From: Lacibacter sp. H375
Lineage (GTDB): Bacteria > Bacteroidota > Bacteroidia > Chitinophagales > Chitinophagaceae
Direction: 5' to 3'
NCBI RefSeq assembly: GCF_037892425.1
Contig: NZ_JBBKTT010000001.1
Span: forward strand, 1,178,001-1,242,000
DNA: 64,000 bases
The notes beneath the pieces are model-generated. The model had not been told where the DNA came from, did not search any database, and saw only the letters and a list, made by a program, of their open reading frames with translations. This document shows positions 17,390 to 27,149 of the stretch, one piece after another. The translations under genes and the position numbers were made by a program. Every line of letters starts with the position of its first letter. Position 1 is the first letter of the stretch.

Positions 17390-19420
17390 ATGAAGTTTAT
17401 TTTTAAATTATTGCTTTTACTTTTTATTCCTTTTTTTTCAGATGCACAGTTGATATTATCAGATAGTCTGGTAAATGCATATAAGAACGCTGCTAATGAT
17501 TCCATGCGATTCGCATTGAACCGTCGGTTGCTATCTTATTATGTAAATACCAACCTTGACTCTGCACTTAAATATGCTGAAATTGGTGTACAGATTGCTC
17601 AAAAAAATAACATGAAACTGGCTGAAGCAGTCGCTTCATCTACGCTTGCATGGCAACTACAAAACAAAGGCAGATATGCGGAATCCTTAAAATATTATTT
17701 GTCAGCATTCACAATAGCTGAGAATCCTGAAATTGAAAAAAGCAATGAGTGGAATATTGCAGAAGATAAACCACTTTCTTATCAAAGACTATCAATTCTG
17801 GCAAACAATCATGTTCAGTTTTCGTGGCTATTGGGAAGAATAAAAAACTATGATAAACAATTGTTTCATCTTAACGAAGCAATAAGAATTTCTGAGGAGA
17901 CCGAAAATAAGTACAGATTGATGGTTGCGACCAATGATTTGGGTGCACTATATCTTAAGTTGAACAAACCTGATTCTGCCCTTCTGTTTTCAATCAGGGC
18001 AGAAAAAATTGGAAAAGAACTTAATGATAAAATCTATTATTGTTATATCCTGGTGGATCTTGGATATATCTATTGGAAGAAAGGAAATAAGGATCTTGCA
18101 CTTAGCTATTACCATTTGGGAATTGAACGAGCAAATGAGCAGCGATTTCTTAGTGCTCTGGCCAGAGGATATTTAAGACTTTGCGAATATTACCTTGCTG
18201 AAAGCAAAAAAGATTCTTCACTTTACTACGCAAAACTTTTTGAGCAAACACTAAATTCTCAGGGGCGGGTTGAACGGGAAAATCAGGATATTGGGGTGGC
18301 ATATGAAAAAATATATCAAAGCTACTTGTTACAGGGTCAACAGGATAGTATTAAGAAATATGCCGGACTCACTATTGTAGCTAAAGACAGTATTTCCAAT
18401 TATAGATTACAAAATATGGCTGCCTTTCAACAAGCTTTGTTAGAAGACCAATTACGGCTTCAGAATATTGAAAAGGAAAAGAATGAATTTCAAAATATGA
18501 TCAGAACCTATATACTATCTGCAGGACTTATTGTAATTCTCTTAATAGCATTCTTACTTTACAGGAATAACCGACAGAAGCATACTGCCAATCTTGTTCT
18601 GCAAGAGCAAAAAGATAAAGTGGAAAATACTTTACACGAACTCAAATCCACCCAATCTCAACTAATTCAATCAGAAAAGATGGCCTCATTGGGAGAACTC
18701 ACTGCAGGCATTGCCCATGAAATTCAAAACCCATTAAACTTCGTTAATAATTTTTCGGAGGTAAGTACAGAGTTGATCGATGAAATGAATGAAGAAATAG
18801 CGAAAGGAAATGTAGATGATGCAAAACAGATAGCAGAAGACTTAAAGCAAAATCTTGAAAAAATAAATCACCACGGCAAACGTGCAGGCGATATTGTCAA
18901 AGGAATGTTACAGCACAGCCGCAGCAGCAGTGCTACCAAAGAGCCAACGGACATCAATAAACTGTCTGATGAATATTTCAGGTTAGCCTATCATGGTCTT
19001 CGTGCAAAAGACAAAACCTTTAATGCCGGAATGAAAACAGACTTTGATGATAGCATTGGCAAAGTTAATATGATTCCGCAGGATATTGGAAGAGTGATTC
19101 TTAATCTGATCACGAATGCGTTTTATGTTGTAGATGAGAAGAAGAAGTCAGGAATCATAAATTACGAGCCCATGGTTACTGTAACCACAAAAAATAAAAT
19201 AAACAAAGTTGAGATCAGCGTAGCAGACAATGGTAACGGCATCCCGAAAAAAGTGATGGATAAAATCTTTCAGCCATTCTTTACTACCAAACCAACCGGA
19301 CAGGGAACAGGTTTAGGTTTGAGTTTAAGTTATGATATTGTAAAAGCTCATCACGGTGAGTTGAAAGTGGAAACAATAGAAGGTGAAGGAACAGTATTCA
19401 GTATTATTTTACCCAAATAA
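17390..19420 (+). CDS. TPR-type membrane sensor histidine kinase
   Basis: A 676-residue kinase with a signal peptide (MKFIFKLLLLLFIPFFSDAQ), a periplasmic region of TPR-like helical repeats (about 30-330, for example LYLKLNKPDSALLFSIRAEKIG and LGYIYWKKGNKDLALSYYHLG in part), one TM helix near 370-392 (YILSAGLIVILLIAFLLY), a short coiled coil and the catalytic core. H443 in AGIAHEIQNP is the predicted phospho-acceptor, followed by NLITNAF, DNGNGIP and GQGTGLGLSLS. The core is almost a copy of that in the preceding gene, 13 bases upstream. The pair therefore offers a cytoplasmic and a periplasmic input to what may be a shared set of response regulators. Confidence 0.92.
   Translation: MKFIFKLLLLLFIPFFSDAQLILSDSLVNAYKNAANDSMRFALNRRLLSYYVNTNLDSALKYAEIGVQIAQKNNMKLAEAVASSTLAWQLQNKGRYAESLKYYLSAFTIAENPEIEKSNEWNIAEDKPLSYQRLSILANNHVQFSWLLGRIKNYDKQLFHLNEAIRISEETENKYRLMVATNDLGALYLKLNKPDSALLFSIRAEKIGKELNDKIYYCYILVDLGYIYWKKGNKDLALSYYHLGIERANEQRFLSALARGYLRLCEYYLAESKKDSSLYYAKLFEQTLNSQGRVERENQDIGVAYEKIYQSYLLQGQQDSIKKYAGLTIVAKDSISNYRLQNMAAFQQALLEDQLRLQNIEKEKNEFQNMIRTYILSAGLIVILLIAFLLYRNNRQKHTANLVLQEQKDKVENTLHELKSTQSQLIQSEKMASLGELTAGIAHEIQNPLNFVNNFSEVSTELIDEMNEEIAKGNVDDAKQIAEDLKQNLEKINHHGKRAGDIVKGMLQHSRSSSATKEPTDINKLSDEYFRLAYHGLRAKDKTFNAGMKTDFDDSIGKVNMIPQDIGRVILNLITNAFYVVDEKKKSGIINYEPMVTVTTKNKINKVEISVADNGNGIPKKVMDKIFQPFFTTKPTGQGTGLGLSLSYDIVKAHHGELKVETIEGEGTVFSIILPK
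18669..19018 (+). repeat. Kinase-core direct repeat, copy 2
   Basis: Partner of 16631-16980, in the TPR kinase. The level of DNA match, including third codon positions, is much higher than in the rest of the two genes, which points to a recent duplication or to gene conversion. Confidence 0.85.
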
Positions 19421-19433
19421 ATCAACATAAAAC

Positions 19434-19811
19434 ATGAAAATTTTAGTGGTTGACGATGAGCAGGATGTGCAGGTACTTTTTGAACAACGTTTCAGGAAAG
19501 AAATCAAGTCAGGCGAATTCAAATTTGTATTCGCTTTTTCTGCTGAAGATGCAATTACATACCTCCATCACAACGAACATGAGGCCGTTCTCATCCTATC
19601 CGACATTAATATGCCCGGCATGACCGGCCTTCAATTACTGGAACATATAAAACAGAAATTTCACAAACCACCACCGGTTGTAATGATGATTACCGCCTAT
19701 GGTGATGTAGAAAATTATCGTGTGGCAAAAGAATTAGGTGCTGATGATTTTTTAACCAAGCCCGTGGATTTTATAGCTTTAAAAGAAAAACTCAAAACCT
19801 GCATTGTATGA
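19434..19811 (+). CDS. Single-domain response regulator (receiver only)
   Basis: A 125-residue CheY-like receiver. The acidic pair D7-D8 (VVDDE), phospho-acceptor D57 (LSDINMPG), T87 (MITAYGD) and K109 (LTKPVD) are all present, so it should be phosphorylatable. There is no output domain. It begins 13 bases after the TPR kinase and its stop overlaps the next start in ATGA, so the two receivers are translationally coupled. A role as phosphate sink or relay for the two upstream kinases is the simplest reading. Confidence 0.92.
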   Translation: MKILVVDDEQDVQVLFEQRFRKEIKSGEFKFVFAFSAEDAITYLHHNEHEAVLILSDINMPGMTGLQLLEHIKQKFHKPPPVVMMITAYGDVENYRVAKELGADDFLTKPVDFIALKEKLKTCIV

Positions 19812-20839
19812 CAAAAATATTGGTAGCAGACGATGAGGCCGATCTGGAGGTGCTCATCCGGCAAAAGTTTCGGCAAAAGATAAGAGATCATCAATATGAA
19901 TTCTTTTTTGCTGCAAATGGTACGGCAGCGTTAGATCAAATGCAGAAGCATCCGGATATTTCTATTGTGTTAAGTGACATCAATATGCCTGAAATGGACG
20001 GACTTACATTGTTGAGTAAGTTGAGTGATGTATCGCCTCTTACAAAAGCCGTAATGGTTTCAGCCTATGGTGATATGGAAAATATACGTGTTGCCATGAA
20101 CAGAGGTGCATTTGATTTTATAACCAAGCCGGTGAATTTTGAAGATCTGGAACTGACAATGGAAAAAACAATCCGGCATGTAAACCAGATGAAAGAAACA
20201 CTGCAGGCTATTAAGGAAAACAATATATTGAAAATGTATGTTGATTCAAATGTGCTCACATTTATGGGTACAAGGGAATATGAAGCATCATTAAGTGACA
20301 ATGAAACAATTGAAGCTACTGTAGCATTTATTGACATCTGCAGTTTTACATCCATCAGTGAAAAAGAACCGGCCGATACTGTTGTGCGTATGCTCAATAA
20401 TTATTTCGACCTGATGGTGAAAGAAATTATTGCACAGCAAGGAATTGTAGATAAATTTATAGGAGACTGCATTATGGCTGTTTTTAAAGACGAATATCAT
20501 TTAGACAGGGCGATTGATGCATGTTTATCTATACGAAATAAAATTGATGCATTGCCGGAGGATCATGGCTTTTCACCCAAAGTATCAATGGGTATTCACA
20601 GTGGTGAAATGATTTCGGGAAACATCGGGTCTGCAACGTTACGTCGCCTAGATTATACCGTCATTGGCGACACTGTAAATATTGCACAACGAATACAATC
20701 GAAAGCTGACAAAGGTCAGATCGTTATCACTGAAGAAAATTATGAAAAAGTGAAACTCTCATTCAATTGTAAAAAAATAGGTACATCTGTTTTAAAAAAC
20801 AGGCAAAAAGAAGTGGTGCTTTTTGAAGTTTTAGATTAA
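19808..20839 (+). CDS. Response regulator fused to class III adenylate/guanylate cyclase
   Basis: A 343-residue protein: receiver at 1-120 (D57 in LSDINMPEMDG, K107 in TKPVN), a linker helix at 120-150, and a class III cyclase domain at 168-340. Cyclase residues seen are metal-binding D176 (FIDICSF) and D220 (KFIGD), the base-recognition pair K216 and T264 (DYTVIGD), and the transition-state pair N271/R275 (NIAQR). The lysine/threonine pair is what I know from bacterial adenylate cyclases, so cAMP is the expected product. Phosphorylation from the adjacent kinases probably controls it. Overlap with the single receiver is 4 bases. Confidence 0.92.
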   Translation: MTKILVADDEADLEVLIRQKFRQKIRDHQYEFFFAANGTAALDQMQKHPDISIVLSDINMPEMDGLTLLSKLSDVSPLTKAVMVSAYGDMENIRVAMNRGAFDFITKPVNFEDLELTMEKTIRHVNQMKETLQAIKENNILKMYVDSNVLTFMGTREYEASLSDNETIEATVAFIDICSFTSISEKEPADTVVRMLNNYFDLMVKEIIAQQGIVDKFIGDCIMAVFKDEYHLDRAIDACLSIRNKIDALPEDHGFSPKVSMGIHSGEMISGNIGSATLRRLDYTVIGDTVNIAQRIQSKADKGQIVITEENYEKVKLSFNCKKIGTSVLKNRQKEVVLFEVLD

Positions 20840-20871
20840 TCCACATCATTGATCCCAAAAATTAACCCCGA

Positions 20872-21774
20872 ATGTCACATTTAAAAAAAATACAGAACGA
20901 ACAAATAAATTGGTACCAGGTATTCGATTTACGAAACATGTTACAAATAATTATTGGCGTATCCCTGGCAGTGCTGGCCATGCGTGGCTTTATGATACCT
21001 AATCGATTTATGGATGGCGGCATTACCGGTATTTCAATTTTACTGCACGAAATTTTTCACTGGAACATCAGTATACTTACGTTGTTATTGAACGCACCCA
21101 TTATTTATCTTGGTTACCGTCGTATAGGTAAAACATTTGCTGTGCAAACAATTTTAGCTGTTATTCTTTTAGCCATTGGTTTGCAGTTTATAGAAATACA
21201 TCCCATAACCACCAACCCACTACTCATTGCCATTTTTGGAGGTGTTATAATCGGTTGCGGCGTTGGCTTGGTGATACGTTGCGGTGGTGTTATTGATGGT
21301 GCCGAAGTAATAGCTGTATTTACCAAACGCAAAACGGGTTTTTCCAACAGTGAAATTATCCTGCTGATCAACTTTCTGATTTTTACGGTGGCCGGCACAC
21401 AGTTTGGTCTTGAAACAGCTATGTATTCTCTCATCACTTATTTTACTGCAACACGTGCAGTTGACTATGTAGTGGATGGTATTGAACAATATACGGCCGT
21501 TAACATCATTTCTGCCGAACCTGAATTAATAAAAGATTTTCTTGTTAATCAGAAGGGAAAAGGAATCACGGTTTATAAAGGTGAGCGTGGCTATCTGCCA
21601 GGTAGTTTTGACATTAAAACCGATTGCGACATTATTGTAACAATTGTGAGTAGATTGGAAGTACATCAAATTCAGTCAGCAATTATAGGAATTGATCCCA
21701 AAGCATTTATTTATGTTCAAACAATTAAAGAAGCTGCAGGTGGAGTATTAAAAGCAAGGGCACATGTCAGTTAA
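20872..21774 (+). CDS. YitT-family membrane protein (DUF161-DUF2179)
   Basis: A 300-residue protein with five or six TM helices (about 25-200; for example FMIPNRFMDGGITGISILLH and GVGLVIRCGGVIDGAEVIA) followed by a soluble C-terminal domain (about 210-290) with GKGITVYKGERGYLPG, as in the YitT/YvjA family. The function is not established. It follows the cyclase gene by 32 bases and precedes the HD-domain gene, so it may belong to the same transcript. Confidence 0.87.
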   Translation: MSHLKKIQNEQINWYQVFDLRNMLQIIIGVSLAVLAMRGFMIPNRFMDGGITGISILLHEIFHWNISILTLLLNAPIIYLGYRRIGKTFAVQTILAVILLAIGLQFIEIHPITTNPLLIAIFGGVIIGCGVGLVIRCGGVIDGAEVIAVFTKRKTGFSNSEIILLINFLIFTVAGTQFGLETAMYSLITYFTATRAVDYVVDGIEQYTAVNIISAEPELIKDFLVNQKGKGITVYKGERGYLPGSFDIKTDCDIIVTIVSRLEVHQIQSAIIGIDPKAFIYVQTIKEAAGGVLKARAHVS

Positions 21775-21803
21775 CATTAACGATCTTTCATCTAATAATC
21801 AGC

Positions 21804-22406
21804 ATGCACGATAAAGAAATCAAGACAGCCGATTACCAAAAAGCAGAGGCATTTATTTTAGGCTGTTTACAAAAAGAATTGTCAACAGACCTGGCTTATC
21901 ACGGTTACCATCATACACTCGATGTTATGAATGCTGCTATGAATATTGCAGCATTTGAAAATTTATCAACCGATGAAATTGCTTTATTGCGTGTGGCCGT
22001 AGCCTTTCACGATTCAGGTTTTATTTATACGCACAAAAACCATGAGGAAAAAGGTTGCCGGTTGGCAGAAGAATATTTACCCGGCTTTCATTTTACACCC
22101 GAACAGACTGCAGCAGTTTGTTCAATGATCATGGCTACAAAAATTCCACAACAACCAAAAACAAGACTTGAATCAATTCTTTGCGATGCTGACCTGGATT
22201 ATCTTGGCCGAGAAGATGCTGTATCAATTGCACACACACTTTTCCTTGAACAGAAACTACATATAAAAAATCTCGATGAAAAAAGCTGGGATGAAATGCA
22301 GATCGGCTTTTTAAGAACGCATCAATATCACACATCCTATTCGCTGGCACATAGAGATGCTGGCAAACAAGCTTACCTGCAAATGCTTTTGCGCAAATGG
22401 CAGTAA
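21804..22406 (+). CDS. HD-domain phosphohydrolase
   Basis: A 200-residue HD-superfamily protein. Metal ligands are visible as H36/H37 (GYHHT), the H69-D70 doublet (AFHDSGF) and D128/D130 (CDADLDYLG). HD proteins hydrolyse phosphoesters, often of nucleotides or cyclic nucleotides. Being 30 bases behind the YitT gene and near a cyclase makes cyclic-nucleotide turnover thinkable, but the sequence does not settle the substrate. Confidence 0.82.
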   Translation: MHDKEIKTADYQKAEAFILGCLQKELSTDLAYHGYHHTLDVMNAAMNIAAFENLSTDEIALLRVAVAFHDSGFIYTHKNHEEKGCRLAEEYLPGFHFTPEQTAAVCSMIMATKIPQQPKTRLESILCDADLDYLGREDAVSIAHTLFLEQKLHIKNLDEKSWDEMQIGFLRTHQYHTSYSLAHRDAGKQAYLQMLLRKWQ

Positions 22407-22487
22407 GCAAATCGCCAAACGACTGAGATCAGCATTGAGTGTGACAGAACTCACTTACCGGCATGCTGGTAATTGTATTTTTGCGCA

Positions 22488-23270
22488 ATGTATTTTCAGA
22501 CAATTAAGTACTTCTTCATTTTGTTTCTTTTCCTATCTCACAACAGTTCAGCACAACGTGCCCGTGATGTACAAACACAAAATCATTTCTGGACAAGTGT
22601 GAATACACAGGCACGCATCAGTAATAAATGGTCTGTAATTGCCGATCTGCATATACGTCGCACGAACTATTTAAAGAATAATAACTTTTATTATACCAGG
22701 GTTGGTGCAGCCTATCACATCAATAAAAATCTGAGCATTTCGCTGGCCGGGGGACACATGTGGCTTGCCAACAAAACAGCTACTACCGAATTATTTGTAA
22801 ATGAAAACAGGTTGGTACAACAGTTGCAACTCAGTCAGCCTGTGGGTAAAATACAACTATCGCAACGTTTTCGGATAGAAGAACGCTGGATACAGAACGT
22901 CATCAACAGTGAATTAAGTAACACGTACAAATACAGCACACGTTTCCGTTACCAGTTAGCTGCTTCTATTCCGCTCAGTAAGAACAAATACATTCCTTCA
23001 CTTGCCTTTTCAGATGAACTGATGATGCAAGCCGGTAAGCATATTATCTACAACAACTTTGATCAGAACCGCTTTTTTGCCGGCATCAAGCAACAGATCA
23101 CCCCTTCGCTGGCATTGGATTTCGGTTATATGCATGTTTGGCAGCAACGGCTGAGTGGCTACCAATACAATCGCAACCACACCATTCGTTTATTTTTCTA
23201 TTGGCAACCCGACTTTAGAAAAAAACAATCTTCTCCACCAACAGCACAAAACAACCTACCGTTACTGTAA
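22488..23270 (+). CDS. DUF2490-like secreted protein, predicted outer-membrane barrel
   Basis: About 260 residues. ATG 22488 was chosen because it opens directly into a signal peptide (YFFILFLFLSHNSSAQ); a TTG five codons upstream also fits the frame. The mature protein is rich in alternating strands with aromatic ends (WSVIADLHIRRTNYL, YHINKNLSISLAGGHMW, QRFRIEERW) and ends FFYWQPDFRKK, which is the look of the DUF2490 family, predicted to be beta-barrels. Function unknown. Confidence 0.75.
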   Translation: MYFQTIKYFFILFLFLSHNSSAQRARDVQTQNHFWTSVNTQARISNKWSVIADLHIRRTNYLKNNNFYYTRVGAAYHINKNLSISLAGGHMWLANKTATTELFVNENRLVQQLQLSQPVGKIQLSQRFRIEERWIQNVINSELSNTYKYSTRFRYQLAASIPLSKNKYIPSLAFSDELMMQAGKHIIYNNFDQNRFFAGIKQQITPSLALDFGYMHVWQQRLSGYQYNRNHTIRLFFYWQPDFRKKQSSPPTAQNNLPLL

Positions 23271-23333
23271 AGCTTTTTGCAGGCATGCAACGAATACTTA
23301 GCTTAGTGGAACAGACCAACTCTACTTACAGCT

Positions 23334-25517
23334 ATGAGGTATTTTCTTGTTCTTCTTTTGCTACCGTTACAAATTTTTGCTCAATCGTTCTCACAATCAG
23401 AGATCAAACGTTGGAAACAGCAGGCCCAACGTGTAACCATTATTCGTGATAACTGGGGCATTCCGCATATCTATGGAAAAACAGATGCAGATGCTGTGTT
23501 TGGTTTGTTGTATGCACAATGCGAAGATGATTTTAAACGGGTGGAAGCAAACTATATTGAAAAGCTGGGCCGCAAAGCAGAAGTTGCAGGTGAGAGTGAA
23601 TTGTATAATGATCTGTATTTACGTTTAGTGATCGATAGTGCAGAAGCAGTTGCTGATTATAACAAAGCGCCGCAATGGTTAAAAACATTATTACTGGCTT
23701 ATGCTGATGGTATTAATTATTATCTCTATACACATCCTAGTGTTAAGCCGGCGTTGCTTACTCGTTTCAAACCCTGGTATCAATTACTATGGACCGATGG
23801 AAGTATTGGCGCTATCAGCACAGGTGATATTACTGCAGAAGATGTAAAGAACCTGTATGGGAATACAAATGCAACCATTGCTTATCACCCAAAAGAATTT
23901 ACAGACAACAGCAGCGGTTCCAATGGATTTGCCATTGCTCCATCAAAAACAGAAAGCGGCAAAGCGATATTGTATATCAATCCGCATGTAACATTTTATT
24001 TCCGCCCGGAAGTACATGTGGTAAGTGAACAGGGATTGAATGCGTATGGTGCCGTTACATGGGGACAGTTTTTTGTGTACCAAGGCTTCAATGAATATTG
24101 TGGATGGATGCATACCAGTGCAAATGTTGATGTGGCTGATATGTATGCAGAAAAGATGAGTGGCAGTGGAACGAACATGACGTATGAATACAACAATGAA
24201 AAACGTGCAGTAAAACAAAAGCAGGTCAGCATCAAAGTGAAGCAGGGTGATCAGCTCGTTACAAAAACATTTACGACATATTCCACGCATCATGGTCCGG
24301 TTATGGCAAAACGTAACGGACAATTCATCAGCGTACGTTCAAGCAACCGCATGATAAATGGTTTGTTGCAAAGCTGGCAACGCACCAAAGCAAAAGGTTT
24401 GGATGACTATAAAAAAGTAATGGCGCTGCGTGGTAATACCAGTAACAGCACTGTGTTTGCAGATAACAAAGGCAACATTGCTTACTGGCATGGTAACTAT
24501 GTGCCGAAACGAAATACAAAATTCAATTGGGGAAAGACAGTTGATGGAAGTACTGTTGAAACTGAATGGCAGGGATTGCATGACGCAACGGAAACAGTGC
24601 AGATGATCAATCCATCAACAGGTTGGATACAAAACTGCAACTCCACTCCTTACACTGTTAGTGGCGAAGCAAGTCCAAAGAAAAAAGATTACCCGGTTTA
24701 TATGGCCCCTGATGGAGAAAACTTCCGTGGTATAAATGCAGCAAGAGTATTGAGTAAAGAAAATAAATTCACCATTGATAAAACCATTGCTGCAGGTTAT
24801 GATACTTATCTGTCTGCGTTTGAAGTGCTGATTCCTGCGCTGGTGAAAGCCTATGAAACAGGTGTGCAACCGGGCGACAGTCTGCATCGTTCATTGGCAG
24901 CGCCCATTGCTGTTCTTGCAAACTGGGACTTCCATTCTTCAAATCATTCGATTGCCACAACATTGGCGGTTGAATGGGCACAACGTTTAAATGCATCTAT
25001 CCGAAAAATTTATATTGAAGATGGAGATGACGACCAGGTAACTGCTACGAAACGTTTTGCTGCAACAGCTATTCCGCTGCAATTACTGGCGCCTTTGAAT
25101 GAAACAGTGAAACAATTGAAACAGCAATTTGGCACATGGGAAATTCCGTGGGGAGATATTAACCGTTATCAACGGGTGAGTAATGATCTTGTTCAAAAGT
25201 ATGATGATAATAAGATCAGCTATCCCGTTCCGTTTGCTTCTGCACTTTGGGGCATGTTGCCCTCGTATAACAGTCGCACTTTCCCCGGAACAAAAAAACG
25301 CTACGGCTTCCATGGTAATAGCTTTGTGTGTGCGGTTGAGTTTGGAGATAAGATAAAAGCAAAATCATTATTGGCCGGTGGTAACAGTGGCGATCCCAAC
25401 AGTAAACATTTTACTGATCAACTGGAGATGTATACGAAGGGACAATTTAAAGACGTGTTGTTTTACAAAGAAGATGTGCTGAAACATGCGGAACGAACTT
25501 ATCATCCGGGTGAATAA
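23334..25517 (+). CDS. Penicillin-acylase family (S45) N-terminal nucleophile amidase
   Basis: A 727-residue exported enzyme with signal peptide MRYFLVLLLLPLQIFAQ. The alpha-subunit part carries RDNWGIPHIYGKTDADAVFG and the LGRKAEV segment typical of the family. The predicted autocleavage site is before S196 in SSGSNGFAIAPSKT, making S196 the nucleophile. The beta part shows THHGPV and NWDFHSSNHS, and ends with GGNSGDPNSKHFTDQ. Relatives cleave acyl amides: penicillins, cephalosporins, acyl-homoserine lactones and acylated peptides. It is the first of a four-gene run ending at 29119 that looks suited to acylated or D-residue substrates. Confidence 0.9.
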   Translation: MRYFLVLLLLPLQIFAQSFSQSEIKRWKQQAQRVTIIRDNWGIPHIYGKTDADAVFGLLYAQCEDDFKRVEANYIEKLGRKAEVAGESELYNDLYLRLVIDSAEAVADYNKAPQWLKTLLLAYADGINYYLYTHPSVKPALLTRFKPWYQLLWTDGSIGAISTGDITAEDVKNLYGNTNATIAYHPKEFTDNSSGSNGFAIAPSKTESGKAILYINPHVTFYFRPEVHVVSEQGLNAYGAVTWGQFFVYQGFNEYCGWMHTSANVDVADMYAEKMSGSGTNMTYEYNNEKRAVKQKQVSIKVKQGDQLVTKTFTTYSTHHGPVMAKRNGQFISVRSSNRMINGLLQSWQRTKAKGLDDYKKVMALRGNTSNSTVFADNKGNIAYWHGNYVPKRNTKFNWGKTVDGSTVETEWQGLHDATETVQMINPSTGWIQNCNSTPYTVSGEASPKKKDYPVYMAPDGENFRGINAARVLSKENKFTIDKTIAAGYDTYLSAFEVLIPALVKAYETGVQPGDSLHRSLAAPIAVLANWDFHSSNHSIATTLAVEWAQRLNASIRKIYIEDGDDDQVTATKRFAATAIPLQLLAPLNETVKQLKQQFGTWEIPWGDINRYQRVSNDLVQKYDDNKISYPVPFASALWGMLPSYNSRTFPGTKKRYGFHGNSFVCAVEFGDKIKAKSLLAGGNSGDPNSKHFTDQLEMYTKGQFKDVLFYKEDVLKHAERTYHPGE

Positions 25518-25559
25518 GTTTTTAACTTGTAATATCGCTTTGCGAATAATTTAACTGAC

Positions 25560-27131
25560 ATGAGATCAATTCTAATCTTCCTGTTTCTACTTCCACTGTT
25601 TGCTGTTGCTCAGCAATATGATGTACTTATTACCAATGGAAAAATTCTGGATGGTACGGGTAACCATTGGTTTTATTCTGATCTTGCTGTGAAAGATGGA
25701 AAGATCGTTGCCATTGGTAAATTGAAACAGCAAGATGCAAAACGTGTAATTGATGCAAAAGGATTGATAGTAGCACCCGGCTTTATTGATGTGCACACCC
25801 ATATTGAAGGCGAAGAAAAACGAACCCCAACAGCAGAGAATTTTATTTATGATGGTGTTACAACTGTTGTAACGGGCAACTGTGGTTCGTCGCAGGTTGA
25901 TATGAAAAAATACTTTGCATTCATCGACAGTTTGAAAACATCGATCAACATTGCAGCACTCATCGGTCATAACGATGTTCGCAGAACAGTATTAGGTCGT
26001 GCTATGAAAGACCCTACCGAAGCAGAGATGCAACAGATGATCTTGCTGGTGGAAGAAGCAATGAAGAACGGGGCTGTTGGTTTTTCAACGGGTTTAATTT
26101 ATATCCCCGGCACGTATTCCAAAACAGATGAAGTGGTAAAGCTGGCAGGTGCTGCAGCAAAATACAATGGCGTGTATGCAAGTCATATCCGCAATGAAGG
26201 TGATAGTGTGGCAGTTGCCATTCGTGAAGCTATCCAGATCGGTTATTTGAATAAGATGCCGGTAGAAATTTCACACTTTAAAGTGAGCGGTCAACAAAAC
26301 TGGGGACGAAGCAAAGAAACCATTGCGATGATCGAAACGGCAAGAAGAGATGGTGTGGATGTAACCATCGATCAATATCCTTACACTGCCAGCAGTACTT
26401 CACTCGGCATATTGATACCGGATGAGATTTTAGCTGATGGACAAGATTCAATCGTTGCACGATTGAATAGACCAGATACCCGCAAGTATGTTATTGAATC
26501 AATGTTAAAAAGCTTGAAGAAACGCAAGCTGAAACATTTCAGTTACCCTGTTGTGGCGAATTATCGTTTTGATACAACGCTCAATGGTAAAAGTATTGAG
26601 CAGGTAAATCTTATTAAAGGAAGAAAACATAAAGCAAAAGCGGAAGCCGAAACGATTGTTGAAATGGTGATCAACGGCGGCGCACAAATGGTCTTTCATG
26701 GTATGAGTGAAACTGATGTAAAACGCATCATGCAATATCCGTTCAATATGTTTGCAAGTGATGCAGGTATCCGTTTGTTTGGTAGTGGTGTGCCGCATCC
26801 ACGTGGTTATGGCACCAATGCAAGAGTATTGGCGAAATATGTTCGTGAAGAAAAAATACTCACTTTGGAAGAAGCCATCCGCAGAATGACCTCATTGCCT
26901 GCACAAAAATTTCAATTGAAAGATCGTGGTTTGTTGAAAGAAGGTATGGCTGCTGATATTGTGATCTTTGACGCAGCAACTGTAAAAGACAATTCAACAT
27001 TTGAACAACCGCATCAATATTCAACCGGCTTTACGTTTGTGTTGGTGAATGGCCAGATTGTTGTTGAAGATGGAAAGCATAACGGTACAAGAAGCGGTCG
27101 CTCACTGAAAGGGCCGGGCTTTCAATTGTAA
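25560..27131 (+). CDS. N-acyl-D-amino-acid deacylase (amidohydrolase superfamily)
   Basis: A 523-residue exported amidohydrolase (signal peptide ending FAVAQ). Metal ligands are H79 and H81 (DVHTHIEG), C108 (TGNCGSS, the zinc cysteine typical of D-aminoacylases), ASHIRNEGD, EISHFKVSG and FASDAGIR near the C-terminus. The family removes the acyl group from N-acyl-D-amino acids; some members act on D-amino-acid dipeptides or dihydropyrimidine-like rings. It starts 42 bases after the amidase gene. Confidence 0.88.
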   Translation: MRSILIFLFLLPLFAVAQQYDVLITNGKILDGTGNHWFYSDLAVKDGKIVAIGKLKQQDAKRVIDAKGLIVAPGFIDVHTHIEGEEKRTPTAENFIYDGVTTVVTGNCGSSQVDMKKYFAFIDSLKTSINIAALIGHNDVRRTVLGRAMKDPTEAEMQQMILLVEEAMKNGAVGFSTGLIYIPGTYSKTDEVVKLAGAAAKYNGVYASHIRNEGDSVAVAIREAIQIGYLNKMPVEISHFKVSGQQNWGRSKETIAMIETARRDGVDVTIDQYPYTASSTSLGILIPDEILADGQDSIVARLNRPDTRKYVIESMLKSLKKRKLKHFSYPVVANYRFDTTLNGKSIEQVNLIKGRKHKAKAEAETIVEMVINGGAQMVFHGMSETDVKRIMQYPFNMFASDAGIRLFGSGVPHPRGYGTNARVLAKYVREEKILTLEEAIRRMTSLPAQKFQLKDRGLLKEGMAADIVIFDAATVKDNSTFEQPHQYSTGFTFVLVNGQIVVEDGKHNGTRSGRSLKGPGFQL

Positions 27132-27149
27132 ACATGTCAATCAACCAGA

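Noticed and set aside
22476-22483. Exact TAnnTTTG match (TATTTTTG) ahead of the DUF2490-like gene
   Set aside because: It lies 5 bases before the start codon and has no TTG partner at 19-21 bases; only a leaderless transcript would be possible.
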